DNA from: Bradyrhizobium huanghuaihaiense
Lineage (GTDB): Bacteria > Pseudomonadota > Alphaproteobacteria > Rhizobiales > Xanthobacteraceae
Assembly: GCF_007830635.1 (NCBI RefSeq)
Contig: NZ_VLLA01000003.1
Span: forward strand, 248,001-312,000
Length of the DNA stretch: 64,000 bases
Direction of reading: 5' to 3'
Below, piece by piece: positions 8,101 through 15,648 of the stretch. The stretch's first letter is position 1; each line of letters starts with the position of its first letter. The notes under the pieces were generated by a model, which worked only from the letters and a program-made list of their open reading frames with translations, made no database searches and was not told the origin of the DNA. A program made the translations under genes and the position numbers.

Positions 8101-8417
8101 TCCGTAGCCTCCAAATCGAGCTGTGGGAGCGCGGGATGATCGGCTAGCGCGAAGAGCCTGCGCCGCCGATAGCTGCCAATGACGGTGACACGGCCGCTCC
8201 CGACGAGCCGCCGCAGGGCTCGTCGGGTGGCCCACAACCGCGGCGGCGGGGCGGTCCGGTGCCAGCCTCGACGCGTCACGAGCCGGGCGTCGTAGACGCT
8301 AGCAGCCAGCTCGGCAGCGCTCATTCCGTCGTGCTCAGCGAGAATGGCGAGGATGCGCCTAGGCAAGCGTCGGTTCGGGCGGGAAGCGGTACCGAAACTG
8401 ACGGAAAGCGCTGACAT
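8097..8417 (-). CDS. winged-helix-like small protein
   Basis: This 106-residue basic protein has a middle section resembling a winged helix-turn-helix: RILAILAEHDGMSAAEL, then WATRRALRRLVGSGRVTVIGS with a wing-like arginine-rich turn. Its ATG overlaps the preceding frame's stop (TAATG at 8415-8419) and its stop overlaps the next start (ATGA), a hallmark of coupled phage-like operons. It probably binds DNA, perhaps regulating or assisting replication of the element. I know no family name. Confidence 0.65.
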   Translation of the reverse strand: MSALSVSFGTASRPNRRLPRRILAILAEHDGMSAAELAASVYDARLVTRRGWHRTAPPPRLWATRRALRRLVGSGRVTVIGSYRRRRLFALADHPALPQLDLEATE

Positions 8418-8839
8418 TACTGGCTCCCCAACCGCGAAACGAAACTGGGATTTTTGAAACCCCAGATACGCTTATTTACCGGGCCCGTCGCGCTCGCATG
8501 GCCTTCCAGAGGAATAGAGTTTCTACCTTTTTTCCACATCAGATTGCGGCGTGTTTGCGTTGCCGAGCTCGCTGGTGCGGGTTCGCAGGTCACGGTGGGG
8601 AGAGACTGGGCAGGCATCGCACCGCCGCCAGCGAGCGGCTCAGATGTAGACCTGCGATCGGTCGCAGCGCCGCTGGCGGCGGTTTGTTCAACCCGCTGCT
8701 CGACAGCTCTCTGCGACCGCGCACCTGTAGGTGCGCGGTCCAGTGACAAATGTGACGCATAATGACAGGTCTTCCGTATAACTCTTATGCGCGCGCGTGA
8801 ATGTCCGGATAAATGAGGGAACCCGTCACAATCCGTCAT
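8417..8839 (-). CDS. hypothetical protein between primase and small regulators
   Basis: The frame encodes 140 residues. In favour of a real gene: its ATG overlaps the primase stop (ATGA at 8836-8839) and its stop overlaps the next ATG, continuing the overlaps seen in its neighbours. Against: composition is biased to R, S, T and A, no fold is evident, and the N-terminal third crosses a perfect 26-bp palindrome (8715-8740). It may alternatively be a structured non-coding stretch, for instance a replication origin beside the primase gene. Confidence 0.4.
   Translation of the reverse strand: MTDCDGFPHLSGHSRARIRVIRKTCHYASHLSLDRAPTGARSQRAVEQRVEQTAASGAATDRRSTSEPLAGGGAMPAQSLPTVTCEPAPASSATQTRRNLMWKKGRNSIPLEGHASATGPVNKRIWGFKNPSFVSRLGSQ
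8715..8740. repeat. perfect 26-bp inverted repeat
   Basis: GACCGCGCACCT (8715-8726) and AGGTGCGCGGTC (8729-8740) are exact reverse complements around two bases. It sits about 100 bp downstream of the primase stop codon, next to short TGAC/GTCA repeats. It may be an operator, replication origin element or resolution site. Confidence 0.6.
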
Positions 8840-8862
8840 CTGTCACCTGATCCGTCATCGTG
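8745..8862. repeat. cluster of short GTCA/TGAC direct repeats
   Basis: Around the primase stop codon the sequence repeats ATCCGTCATC-like units (8831-8840 and 8851-8860) interleaved with CCGTCAC and TGTCACC, and GTGAC occurs twice at 8743-8756. They have the look of iterons but are short and partly inside coding DNA. Confidence 0.35.
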
Positions 8863-10269
8863 ATGGCTGATCCTCAACCCGCGAAAGAAGCGGACCGCGC
8901 CTGAACGGCCGGATTGGAAACCTCGCTTTTGCATCGTCATGGAGAAGGATTTGACGGTGCCGGGTTTCTCGCCGGCCTGCGACGCGAAGGCCTTCCAAGA
9001 CGCGTAGAGCTTCGCGGTCGCCTCCGTGAGGCGATCGTTGGTTACTTGTACGTCACAGGATGACGACAGCCAGTGCCCGAACAGGTCTTGATCCTCGAAG
9101 TAGGCGGCAGTGGCAGCGACTACGCTCTGCGGTCGCGTGAGCCGATTGCGTTGCCAGTCGAGACACCCGTCGATCATCCACCGAAGGATTGCCGGCCATT
9201 CGCCGCGGAGCCGCTCAGTCAGTCCCAAATCGGGCTTGGTCGGCTTGTGTAGGAACGGGACGATATTGAAGCGGCGCCGGGTCGCGGCATCAACGTTGGC
9301 GAGCGTCGGTTGGTGATTTCCGATGATCGTCAACTTGAATTCCGGCTCGAACGTGAAGAAGTCGCCGCGCATGAAGCGCGCGGTGATCGCATCGCCGCCC
9401 GTCAACTGTTTGATGCGGTTCTCCGCCCAGGCGCGACCGTGCTCAGTCTCGCTCGCAGCGACCAACCGTGCACCCCGGAGCATTGCTAGCTCAGTCGGGT
9501 GTCGGTCGTGGTTGCTGGCGGTGAATGTGTCGGCAGGTGCGACGACCGCGTAAGCGCCCATGATGCCGACCAGCGTGTTCAGAAAGACACCCTTGCCGTT
9601 GCCTCCGTCGCCATAGCAGAACACCAAGGCGTGCTCTGACACGTCGCCGGTGAGACAATAGCCCGCCCACTGCTGCAGAAAGAGAACTGCCCCCGCGTCG
9701 CCGTTCGTCGCTTGATTTAGGAAGTCAATCCAGATCGGACAGTCGGCGGTCGCGCTCGGCGCGACTGCCGATATCCTCGTGATCCCTTCCTCGGGTCGAC
9801 TGCGTCGTAGCGCTCCATTCCTGAGATCTACTGTGCCGTTCGGGGTGCCGAGAAGGTAGCGGTCGATATCCCAGGCAGCAGATGTGACGGCAAAGGCCGG
9901 GTCACTTTTTGCGTACCTTTCAACCCCGCTCGCGAAGGCGTTCTTTCTCACCTCGCGGAGCTGCTTCGCCTCACCTGTCTCCGTGATCTCTCGTGCAAGC
10001 ACGCGCACAAACTCGAAGGCGACATCAGTCTCATCACGTTGCCAATGTGATCCCGACCAACAGTACCAGGCGCGGGCGTGGTAACAGTAGCGGAGGCGCC
10101 CGACATATCGTTGAGCAAACACTCGGGCGATGCCGTCTTGAGTGACGGTCCTCTCAAGTTGATGGTTCTCCGCTGCGATTTCGTCCGGCTTGATGTCGCT
10201 GATTGGAATGACGACAGGCTTCGCGTTGACGATGGCCTGCGAGAAGCGCGGATCCCGTTTTGTGTTCAT
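8836..10269 (-). CDS. phage/plasmid P4-D5-type primase-helicase
   Basis: The 477-residue protein contains a D5_N-type domain (about residues 60-200, with WDIDRYLLGTPNGTVDLRNG) followed by a superfamily 3 helicase: Walker A GDGGNGKG (220-227), an acidic strand in the RLVAASETEHGR region (near 268-279), sensor IIGNHQP (315-321) and an arginine-finger region RRRF (331-334). These enzymes unwind DNA, and some prime, at the origin of satellite phages, phages and plasmids. A full N-terminal primase active site is not evident at this length, so helicase activity is the safer statement. It is the largest gene of the element operon; both its ends overlap neighbours (ATGA). Confidence 0.9.
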   Translation of the reverse strand: MNTKRDPRFSQAIVNAKPVVIPISDIKPDEIAAENHQLERTVTQDGIARVFAQRYVGRLRYCYHARAWYCWSGSHWQRDETDVAFEFVRVLAREITETGEAKQLREVRKNAFASGVERYAKSDPAFAVTSAAWDIDRYLLGTPNGTVDLRNGALRRSRPEEGITRISAVAPSATADCPIWIDFLNQATNGDAGAVLFLQQWAGYCLTGDVSEHALVFCYGDGGNGKGVFLNTLVGIMGAYAVVAPADTFTASNHDRHPTELAMLRGARLVAASETEHGRAWAENRIKQLTGGDAITARFMRGDFFTFEPEFKLTIIGNHQPTLANVDAATRRRFNIVPFLHKPTKPDLGLTERLRGEWPAILRWMIDGCLDWQRNRLTRPQSVVAATAAYFEDQDLFGHWLSSSCDVQVTNDRLTEATAKLYASWKAFASQAGEKPGTVKSFSMTMQKRGFQSGRSGAVRFFRGLRISHHDDGSGDR

Positions 10270-10517
10270 GCCGCCCCCGGCGAATTATTGATGTTCGGAA
10301 AAGCGCGCGCCCAGAGTTCGCCCGCGAATTCGTAGATTTCAGCCTCGATCTCGCTGCACTCGACGCCGATGTCCTCGAGCCGATCCCACTCCATACCTAG
10401 ACGGTCCAGGAGGAAGTGCTCGACCGCATCGGGTCCGATACGGGACATTTCGCGAGACAGCCGCGCTACCAGATGGCGGTCGCGCCGCAGCGGGAAAGCG
10501 TGCACGCGCGCAGTCAT
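10266..10517 (-). CDS. DUF6074-like small protein
   Basis: The 83-residue protein begins MTARVHAFPLRRDRH, which resembles the V-x-x-FPL-x-RR opening of the rhizobial DUF6074 family, then a helical basic segment and an acidic C-terminal half (ECSEIEAEIYEF). The function of the family is unknown. Its stop overlaps the primase start (ATGA at 10266-10269) and it begins 6 bp after the preceding gene, so it lies within the element's leftward operon. Confidence 0.65.
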   Translation of the reverse strand: MTARVHAFPLRRDRHLVARLSREMSRIGPDAVEHFLLDRLGMEWDRLEDIGVECSEIEAEIYEFAGELWARAFPNINNSPGAA

Positions 10518-10523
10518 GTCGGC

Positions 10524-10769
10524 TCAAAAGCTCTCTTCCATGGCAGGTACGTGGTCGGCCGCGCGCTCTTTCGGCGCGCGGGGAGATCCGAGCTGCTTCA
10601 TCCATCTCGCGACCTCGCCAAGTTGACGCTCGGCTTCGATGACCTCGTCGAACGACAGGCCACCCGCGAGATCGCTCTGCTCGTGTTGTTCACAAAAGGA
10701 TGAGAGCTCGCGCACCAAGCCGAGCAACTTGCCGGCGCGGCGATAGGGGCTGAGAAGGCGTTCACTCAT
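10524..10769 (-). CDS. small hypothetical helical protein, first gene of the element operon
   Basis: From ATG 10769 the product is 81 residues, almost entirely helical (GKLLGLVRELSSF, then FDEVIEAERQLGEVARWM). The open frame extends upstream, but that part reads as translated non-coding DNA. I recognise no family. A strong hairpin (10797-10832) lies just upstream, between this gene and the excisionase-like gene. It is followed at 6 bp by the DUF6074-like gene. Confidence 0.6.
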   Translation of the reverse strand: MSERLLSPYRRAGKLLGLVRELSSFCEQHEQSDLAGGLSFDEVIEAERQLGEVARWMKQLGSPRAPKERAADHVPAMEESF

Positions 10770-10796
10770 TCTCGGTCCTTTACTGGCGGAGAGAAT

Positions 10797-10832
10797 GCGC
10801 CGCCCCAGGTCGTGGACACCCTGGGGCGGCGC
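10797..10832. terminator. 13-bp stem-loop between regulator and operon
   Basis: GCGCCGCCCCAGG (10797-10809) and CCTGGGGCGGCGC (10820-10832) pair perfectly around a 10-base loop. It lies between the excisionase-like gene and the next leftward gene. No T-tract follows on the minus strand, so it may attenuate or process the transcript rather than end it. Confidence 0.5.
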
Positions 10833-10909
10833 TGTGCCGCGCGCGGCGTACTTCCGGCCACGCGGCGGCTGCGCCTGCGTCGGAGACTGTGACGACGCGG
10901 CAGCAATGC

Positions 10910-11134
10910 TTAGATCGCGCCGATCTCTTTCAGCATCCGGTCGAAAGCGGCCTTCGGGACCTTCATGAGCTTTCCGAACCGAGTGACAGGAATGTCCCCA
11001 CGCTTCGCAGCTTCGTACGTGGCGTTGCGCGTGAGCCCGAGCATCTGCCCAGCCTCCGGCCAAAGCTCATAGGTGAGACGTGGGACCTCTTGGGCGGGAC
11101 CGTTCTGGCCCCCCTGCTCCAAGCTCCGTTTCAT
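10910..11134 (-). CDS. excisionase-like helix-turn-helix regulator
   Basis: From ATG 11134 the product is 74 residues. The core LWPEAGQMLGLTRNATYE followed by AAKRGDIPVTRFGKLMKV matches the winged helix-turn-helix of excisionase/HTH_17 proteins, where a MerR-like recognition helix is followed by a beta hairpin ending in the K/R-x-x-K-V strand. Such proteins direct excision and repress early promoters of integrative elements. It faces away from the gene at 11243 across a 100-bp region with several inverted repeats, and the integrase is 700 bp further on. Confidence 0.8.
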   Translation of the reverse strand: MKRSLEQGGQNGPAQEVPRLTYELWPEAGQMLGLTRNATYEAAKRGDIPVTRFGKLMKVPKAAFDRMLKEIGAI

Positions 11135-11151
11135 GCTGGCTGCTCTCGAAT

Positions 11152-11222
11152 TTTGGTGGTTCACCAAATATTCAGTGATTGAGTGGAAAAGCAAGGTTTA
11201 TTTCTGGGCAACCACCAGAAAT
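11152..11222. promoter_or_regulatory. inverted repeats in divergent control region
   Basis: Between the excisionase-like gene and the rightward gene lie TTTGGTG/CACCAAA (11152-11158 and 11162-11168) and ATTTCTGG/CCAGAAAT (11200-11207 and 11215-11222). TGGTGGTT (11154-11161) is also the reverse complement of AACCACCA at 11210-11217. The set is well placed to control both divergent transcripts and may bind the HTH protein encoded alongside. Confidence 0.5.
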
Positions 11223-11242
11223 CGTGCTAGTCGGGGTTGGCT

Positions 11243-11848
11243 ATGCGCAGTTTGACCAGTTTTCTGCCTGATCTGGTCCCGATATTCGGGATATCAGAAC
11301 AGGCGATCTATGAGCGCCAGCGCGCGCTCGTCCGGATCGGCATGCTCGCCGCGCCAAAGGGGCGCGGTCGCGGGAGCGGGGTCGAGGCCACCCCGGGAAC
11401 CGTCGCTCGTCTCCTGGTGGCGGTTCTAGCGACCGATAATCTGTCGGACACGGATGAGCGGGTCCACAAGCTTGCTCTCGCCCCGTTCACTGCAACCGAC
11501 AAGCGGGCCTCCAAATCGGGCGGCGCCAAGTGGGACCGATGCCCTTGGACCGGTGCGCAGACGTTCGTGGACGCTCTGGCTTTTTTGCTATCGCCGGAAG
11601 CCCCTATTCTGCCTGCGCCCAAGCCGGGAGCTCACACATCCGTTCGCGTCTATCGAGGAAGTCTCGGGGCGAGTATCGGCTTCGTTTGGTCTCGCCGACC
11701 CGGCAAAGGCCGAAGTGAGTTCGGTCAACCTGATTACGCCGCTAACAATCGGATCAAGGTCGAGGCGCAACTGCCCTTCGAGGCTCTCCGAGCTATTCAC
11801 CAACGATTGAATTTTGGAGAACGGGATGAGCACGCCTCCCAGCCATAA
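11243..11848 (+). CDS. hypothetical protein encoded upstream of the integrase
   Basis: From ATG 11243 the protein is 201 residues. Residues about 5-35 (LPDLVPIFGISEQAIYERQ) look like a helix-turn-helix, followed by RVRIGMLAAPKGRGRGSG-like basic linker and a mixed C-terminal domain. It resembles rhizobial proteins found next to tyrosine integrases, but I can give no family name. Its 3' end overlaps the integrase start, implying cotranscription. A role in regulating integration is inferred from position and the N-terminal helices only. Confidence 0.65.
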   Translation: MRSLTSFLPDLVPIFGISEQAIYERQRALVRIGMLAAPKGRGRGSGVEATPGTVARLLVAVLATDNLSDTDERVHKLALAPFTATDKRASKSGGAKWDRCPWTGAQTFVDALAFLLSPEAPILPAPKPGAHTSVRVYRGSLGASIGFVWSRRPGKGRSEFGQPDYAANNRIKVEAQLPFEALRAIHQRLNFGERDEHASQP

Positions 11849-13064
11849 GCGGCCCTCACGGCGATCCCACGGCGACGGGAGCATCGATCGCCGAGGCGAA
11901 GACGTTTACCGGTTGCGATACCGCGTCAACGGGCAGCGGTTCACCAAAACCTTTCACGGCAGTCTGAGCGAGGCGCGCAAGGAATTGCGCGCCCTTCTTC
12001 GAGCCGGCGATACCGGACAGCACGTCGATCCAAGCAAAATGACGGTCGGGCAATGGATCGATCAATGGGTCTCCGCCGGCGCGCCTGGTCGAAGGAAGAA
12101 GAAGGTCGGCCAGCGCACTCTCGAGCGATATGAAGAGCTGCTCCGAGTTCACGTCAAACCCAAGCTCGGCGAGAAACGGCTGCAGAGGCTACAGGCCACT
12201 GAGATTGACCAGCTCTACAATGAACTGGATGCCCTACTCGACGAGGAGGGTGAGCGCGCGATCGCGCCGATGACGCTGCACCACGTGCACGTCACCTTCA
12301 ATTCTTGCCTTTCGACTGCCGAGCGAAAAGGCCTGATCAGCACCAATCCTATGCGCCGGGTCGAACAGGTGCCCTCAGGCGGCGAGAGCGATCACGGACT
12401 TGCTCTCGACGAGGCCGATCTCGCTAAGCTGGTGACCGGCTTCAAACCCACTCCAGCGATGTACGCTCCCGTCGCGGTCGATGCCCAGACCGGCGTCCGC
12501 CGGAATGAACTGCTGGCCTTCCGATGGGCTGACTTCAACGAGGAACAGAAGACGCTGAAGGTCGAGCGCGCCCTCGAAGTGACGAAGAAATTCGGGGTAC
12601 GGTTTAAATCACCCAAAACCTGGCGGGGACTGCGCACCATCGCGCTGGATGACGCGACCGTCGCGGTCTTGGTGGCTGAACGACAGACGCACCAGCGCCT
12701 GATTGCGAGCATCCCAGAGGGGACCGACGTCGACCTGTCCTTAGTCCGATTGCCCGATGAGGCATTGATCTTCCCTGCCCTGCCGGAACTCACCAAGCCC
12801 CGGGACCCCAGCGCGTTCTCAAAGCAGTTCCGCCGCGGAGCGGATGCGCTCGGGTTTGACGGCTTCGAATTCCATCATCTTCGGGGGACCCATTCCACGC
12901 TCTTGCTGGACAAGGGCGTGCCCGTCCATGTAGTGGCGGAGCGCATCGGAGATGACCCGGCGGTGCTGCTTCGAAACTACGCCAAGCGGAAGCGCAAGCA
13001 GACCGCAAATACCTCAATGCTGCCGGTCATCAACGCCCTAACGTTGGGAAATTCTGAGACCTGA
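11826..13064 (+). CDS. tyrosine-type site-specific recombinase (integrase)
   Basis: From ATG 11826, preceded by GGAG, the protein is 412 residues. It has an N-terminal arm-binding region (VYRLRYRVNGQRFTKTF), a SAM-like core-binding domain (about 70-175) and a catalytic domain with the first arginine in TGVRRNE (about 225), lysine in SPKTWRG (about 264), HHLRGTH (about 350-356) and nucleophile tyrosine in LLRNYAKR (about 385). The usual LGH box reads IGDD, an unusual substitution of the late histidine. It sits 75 bp from the 3' end of tRNA-Trp, the probable attachment site. Confidence 0.95.
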   Translation: MSTPPSHKRPSRRSHGDGSIDRRGEDVYRLRYRVNGQRFTKTFHGSLSEARKELRALLRAGDTGQHVDPSKMTVGQWIDQWVSAGAPGRRKKKVGQRTLERYEELLRVHVKPKLGEKRLQRLQATEIDQLYNELDALLDEEGERAIAPMTLHHVHVTFNSCLSTAERKGLISTNPMRRVEQVPSGGESDHGLALDEADLAKLVTGFKPTPAMYAPVAVDAQTGVRRNELLAFRWADFNEEQKTLKVERALEVTKKFGVRFKSPKTWRGLRTIALDDATVAVLVAERQTHQRLIASIPEGTDVDLSLVRLPDEALIFPALPELTKPRDPSAFSKQFRRGADALGFDGFEFHHLRGTHSTLLLDKGVPVHVVAERIGDDPAVLLRNYAKRKRKQTANTSMLPVINALTLGNSET

Positions 13065-13070
13065 CCGCGC

Positions 13071-13090
13071 TTGGGTCCAAGTTGGGTCCA
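13071..13090. repeat. tandem TTGGGTCCA, possible integrase arm sites
   Basis: TTGGGTCCA occurs at 13071-13079 and 13082-13090, directly after the integrase stop and about 50 bp from the tRNA-Trp 3' end. Paired short direct repeats in this position often serve as arm-type binding sites for tyrosine integrases. Function is inferred from position. Confidence 0.4.
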
Positions 13091-13138
13091 CGTTCTCAGT
13101 GCGTTCGGCAAATATGTCAGCTAAGTTATTGATTTTAC

Positions 13139-13214
13139 TGGCAGGAGTGGCAGGGCTCGAACCTGCGACCCCCGGTTTTGGAGACCGGTGCTCTACCAAT
13201 TGAGCTACACTCCT
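13139..13214 (-). tRNA. tRNA-Trp (CCA anticodon)
   Basis: The reverse strand folds as a full cloverleaf of 76 bases with encoded 3' CCA: acceptor AGGAGTG/CACTCCT, D-arm with TAGCTCAATTGGTAGAG, anticodon loop CTCCAAA (CCA, tryptophan) and TpsiC arm with GGTTCGAGCC. Its 3' end faces the integrase, so it is the probable insertion site of the element to its left. I did not see a second copy of its 3' end in positions 1-13,000. Confidence 0.97.
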
Positions 13215-13362
13215 ACGAACCTGCGTCGCCGCGGCTCAGGGCCGCTTTCAAGCACAGGGCACGACCGGATTGCAAGGGAGAAGCGCACAAGGGCGGCTTG
13301 TTCACACCGCGACTTCTGGGCGACAGTCCGTCCCGAACGATAAGAACAACCCGGGAGCCCGC

Positions 13363-14589
13363 ATGAACGCCGCCCAAGCCGCCCATAATCCCGCCGTCGC
13401 AGCCCAGACGCCGCCTTTGCCGGAAGCCAGGCCCGAGACGCTGGGGCTGTCCCGCCCCCGCCTCCAGGCCATGTCGGACGCCTTCAAGCGCGAGGTCGAC
13501 AAGGGGACCGTCCCCGGCATCACGGTGCTGGTGGCGAGGGGCGGCCAGGTCGGCTGGTTCGAGGCGCTCGGCAGGCAGAGCCCAGCGGGCGCGGCGCCGA
13601 TGGCGCGCGATTCGATCTTCCGGATCTTCTCGATGACCAAGCCGATCGTCTCGGTTGCGGTCATGGCGCTGGTCGAGGACGGCCACCTCCTGCTGGGCGA
13701 TCCCGTGGCCAAGTTCATTCCGGAGTTCGCCGACCAGAAGGTCGGCGTGGTCAGCGGCGGCAGGCTGGAGCTGGTTCCGCCCAGGCGGGCGATGACGGTG
13801 CAGGACCTGCTCCGCCACACCTCCGGCCTCACCTATGAGCACCAGGGTGACGGTCCGGTACACAAGCTCTACCAGGAGTCCCGCGTCCGCAGCCGCAAGA
13901 TCAGCAATGCCGAGCACGCGGCGCTGGTGGCGAGCTTCCCGCTGGTCTGCCATCCCGGCGACGAGTTCAACTACAGCCGCTCCACCGACATCCTCGGCCG
14001 CATCATCGAGGTCATCAGCGGCAAGTCGCTGGGCAGCTTCCTGACCGACCGCGTCCTGGCGCCGCTGCAGATGGCCGAGACCGGCTTTGCGACCTCCGGG
14101 GCCAGCGCCACCAGGCTCGCCGAGCCGTTCGCAGCCGATCCCTGGACCGGCGACAAGGTCGCGCTGTTCAACATGCTGGAGCAGCCGGTGATGGAATCCG
14201 GCGGCGGAGGCCTGGTCTCGACCACGATGGACTATGCCCGCTTCGCGCTGATGCTGCGCAACGGCGGCACGCTCGACGGCAACAGGATCATCGGCCGCAA
14301 GACGCTGGAGCTGATGGCGTCCGATCATCTCGGACCCGGCGTTCCCACCAATGGCACGCTGCTGTCGCCCGGCCACGGTTTTGGTCTGGGCTTTGCGGTG
14401 CGCCGCGAGGCCGGCATCGCGCCCTTCCCCGGCAGCGTCGGCCAGTATTTCTGGAGCGGCATCGCGGGCACGTTCTTCTGGATCGACCCGAAGGAGGACC
14501 TGTTCGCGGTGTTCATGAGCCAGGGGCCAGGACAGCGTGACTTTACGCGGACCTTGGTGCGGGATTTGGTTTACGCGGCGGTGGAGTGA
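13363..14589 (+). CDS. serine hydrolase, beta-lactamase/EstB family
   Basis: From ATG 13363 the protein is 408 residues without a clear signal peptide. The class C beta-lactamase-fold active site is visible: S-x-x-K as S90-M-T-K93 in FRIFSMTKPI, the tyrosine motif region DEFNYSRSTD near residue 205, and a glycine-rich third region GHGFGLGF near 345. The length and layout fit carboxylesterases of the EstB type rather than true beta-lactamases. It is likely a cytoplasmic esterase of unknown substrate. It is the first chromosomal gene beyond the element. Confidence 0.88.
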   Translation: MNAAQAAHNPAVAAQTPPLPEARPETLGLSRPRLQAMSDAFKREVDKGTVPGITVLVARGGQVGWFEALGRQSPAGAAPMARDSIFRIFSMTKPIVSVAVMALVEDGHLLLGDPVAKFIPEFADQKVGVVSGGRLELVPPRRAMTVQDLLRHTSGLTYEHQGDGPVHKLYQESRVRSRKISNAEHAALVASFPLVCHPGDEFNYSRSTDILGRIIEVISGKSLGSFLTDRVLAPLQMAETGFATSGASATRLAEPFAADPWTGDKVALFNMLEQPVMESGGGGLVSTTMDYARFALMLRNGGTLDGNRIIGRKTLELMASDHLGPGVPTNGTLLSPGHGFGLGFAVRREAGIAPFPGSVGQYFWSGIAGTFFWIDPKEDLFAVFMSQGPGQRDFTRTLVRDLVYAAVE

Positions 14590-14592
14590 AGT

Positions 14593-14733
14593 CTCGTGCC
14601 CCGGACGCGCTGCAACGCCCTTAGCGTTGCTGCGCAGAGCCGGGGCCCATGCCTCCGCGATCCCGCCCTCTCACCTTCTGGGTCCCGGCTCAGCAGTGCG
14701 GTACTACGCACCGCACTGCGTCCGGGACACGAG
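14593..14733. repeat. dispersed palindromic repeat, family A copy 1
   Basis: The ends are inverted relatives: CTCGTGCCCCGGACGCG at the left and CGTCCGGGACACGAG at the right, with internal CAGAGCCGGGGCCC and GGGTCCCGGCTC. A second copy lies at 17275-17407. It fills the gap between the convergent hydrolase and SDR genes, so it probably ends both transcripts. Confidence 0.7.
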
Positions 14734-14737
14734 GCCA

Positions 14738-15505
14738 TCAGCTGATCGTCGCGCCGCCGTCGATCACCATGGTCTGGCCGGTCATGAAGTCGCCGGCCTT
14801 CGAACCCAGGAACACGGCCGCGCCGGCGATCTCGTCGGGGATGCCGATGCGCAAGAGCGGCGAGCGCGAGGTCGAGGCCTTCAGGTTCTCCGGATTGTCC
14901 CACAGCGCTTTCGCGAAGTCGGTCTTGATCAGGCCGGGCGCGATGCAGTTCACGCGGATGTTGTGCTTGCCGTATTCGCAAGCGAGGTTGCGCGCGAGCT
15001 GCATGTCGGCGGCCTTCGAGATCGCGTAGGCGCCGAGGATGGTTGAGCCCTTCAGGCCGCCGATCGAGGAAACGATGATGACCGAGCCGTCCTTGCGCTC
15101 GATCATCTGCGGCACCACCATCGAGATCAGCCAGTTGTTGGCGACGATGTTGTTGTCGAGGATCTTGCGGAACTGATCGTCGGAGATGCCGGCGAGCGGG
15201 CCGTAATACGGATTCGATGCCGCGTTGCAGACCAGCACGTCGATCTTGCCGAAGGCGCGGTTGCTCTCGTCGACGAGGTCTTGCAGATTCTCCTTCGACG
15301 AGATGTTGGCGGCGACCGCGACCGCGGTGCCCTTGCCGAACTTGTCGTTGATGCCTTTCGCCACCTGCTCGCACACGTCGGCCTTGCGCGAGGAGATCAC
15401 GACCTTGGCGCCGTGCTCGGCCATGCGCTCGGCGATCGCAAGCCCGATGCCCCGCGTCGATCCCGTGATGACAGCGACTTTCCCCTTCATGTCGAACAAG
15501 GTCAT
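14738..15505 (-). CDS. SDR-family NAD(P)-dependent oxidoreductase
   Basis: The protein is 255 residues from the internal ATG near 15505 (an upstream ATG would add 13 atypical residues). It has the classical short-chain dehydrogenase pattern: TGSTRGIG cofactor motif (14-21), NAAS near 90, the catalytic serine in IIVSSIGG, YAISK near 157-161 and a C-terminal FMTGQTMVIDGG. SDRs interconvert alcohols and ketones; no substrate can be named. The spacing to the cofactor motif suggests NAD(P). It converges with the hydrolase gene and has a structured repeat directly upstream. Confidence 0.93.
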   Translation of the reverse strand: MTLFDMKGKVAVITGSTRGIGLAIAERMAEHGAKVVISSRKADVCEQVAKGINDKFGKGTAVAVAANISSKENLQDLVDESNRAFGKIDVLVCNAASNPYYGPLAGISDDQFRKILDNNIVANNWLISMVVPQMIERKDGSVIIVSSIGGLKGSTILGAYAISKAADMQLARNLACEYGKHNIRVNCIAPGLIKTDFAKALWDNPENLKASTSRSPLLRIGIPDEIAGAAVFLGSKAGDFMTGQTMVIDGGATIS

Positions 15506-15540
15506 GTTTCTCTCCCAGATTTTGATTTTCGTAGGCGACG

Positions 15541-15640
15541 TCATTCCGGGACGGTCCGTAGGACCGGACCCGGAATCTCGAGATTCTCAGGTGCGCAATT
15601 GCGCACCATAGTTCGATGCTTTGCATCGCCCCGGAATGAC
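15541..15640. repeat. nested palindrome element (family E)
   Basis: The outer arms TCATTCCGGG and CCCGGAATGA enclose four further dyads: CGGTCC/GGACCG, ATCTCGAGAT, the perfect 18-bp GGTGCGCAATTGCGCACC, and CGATGC/GCATCG. The whole could fold into a multi-hairpin structure on either strand. It lies between two leftward genes, so it would be transcribed. Confidence 0.75.
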
Positions 15641-15648
15641 AACTTAAA

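Noticed and set aside
1..13000. Second copy of the tRNA-Trp 3' end marking the far side of the element
   Set aside because: I looked for GGCAGGAGTGG-like sequence and saw none; the far junction is probably left of the window.
13213..14376. Long antisense open frame across the serine hydrolase gene
   Set aside because: It is the mirror of a well-supported gene with S-x-x-K motif, has a repetitive Arg/Gly/Asp composition and no family signs; high GC makes such frames common.
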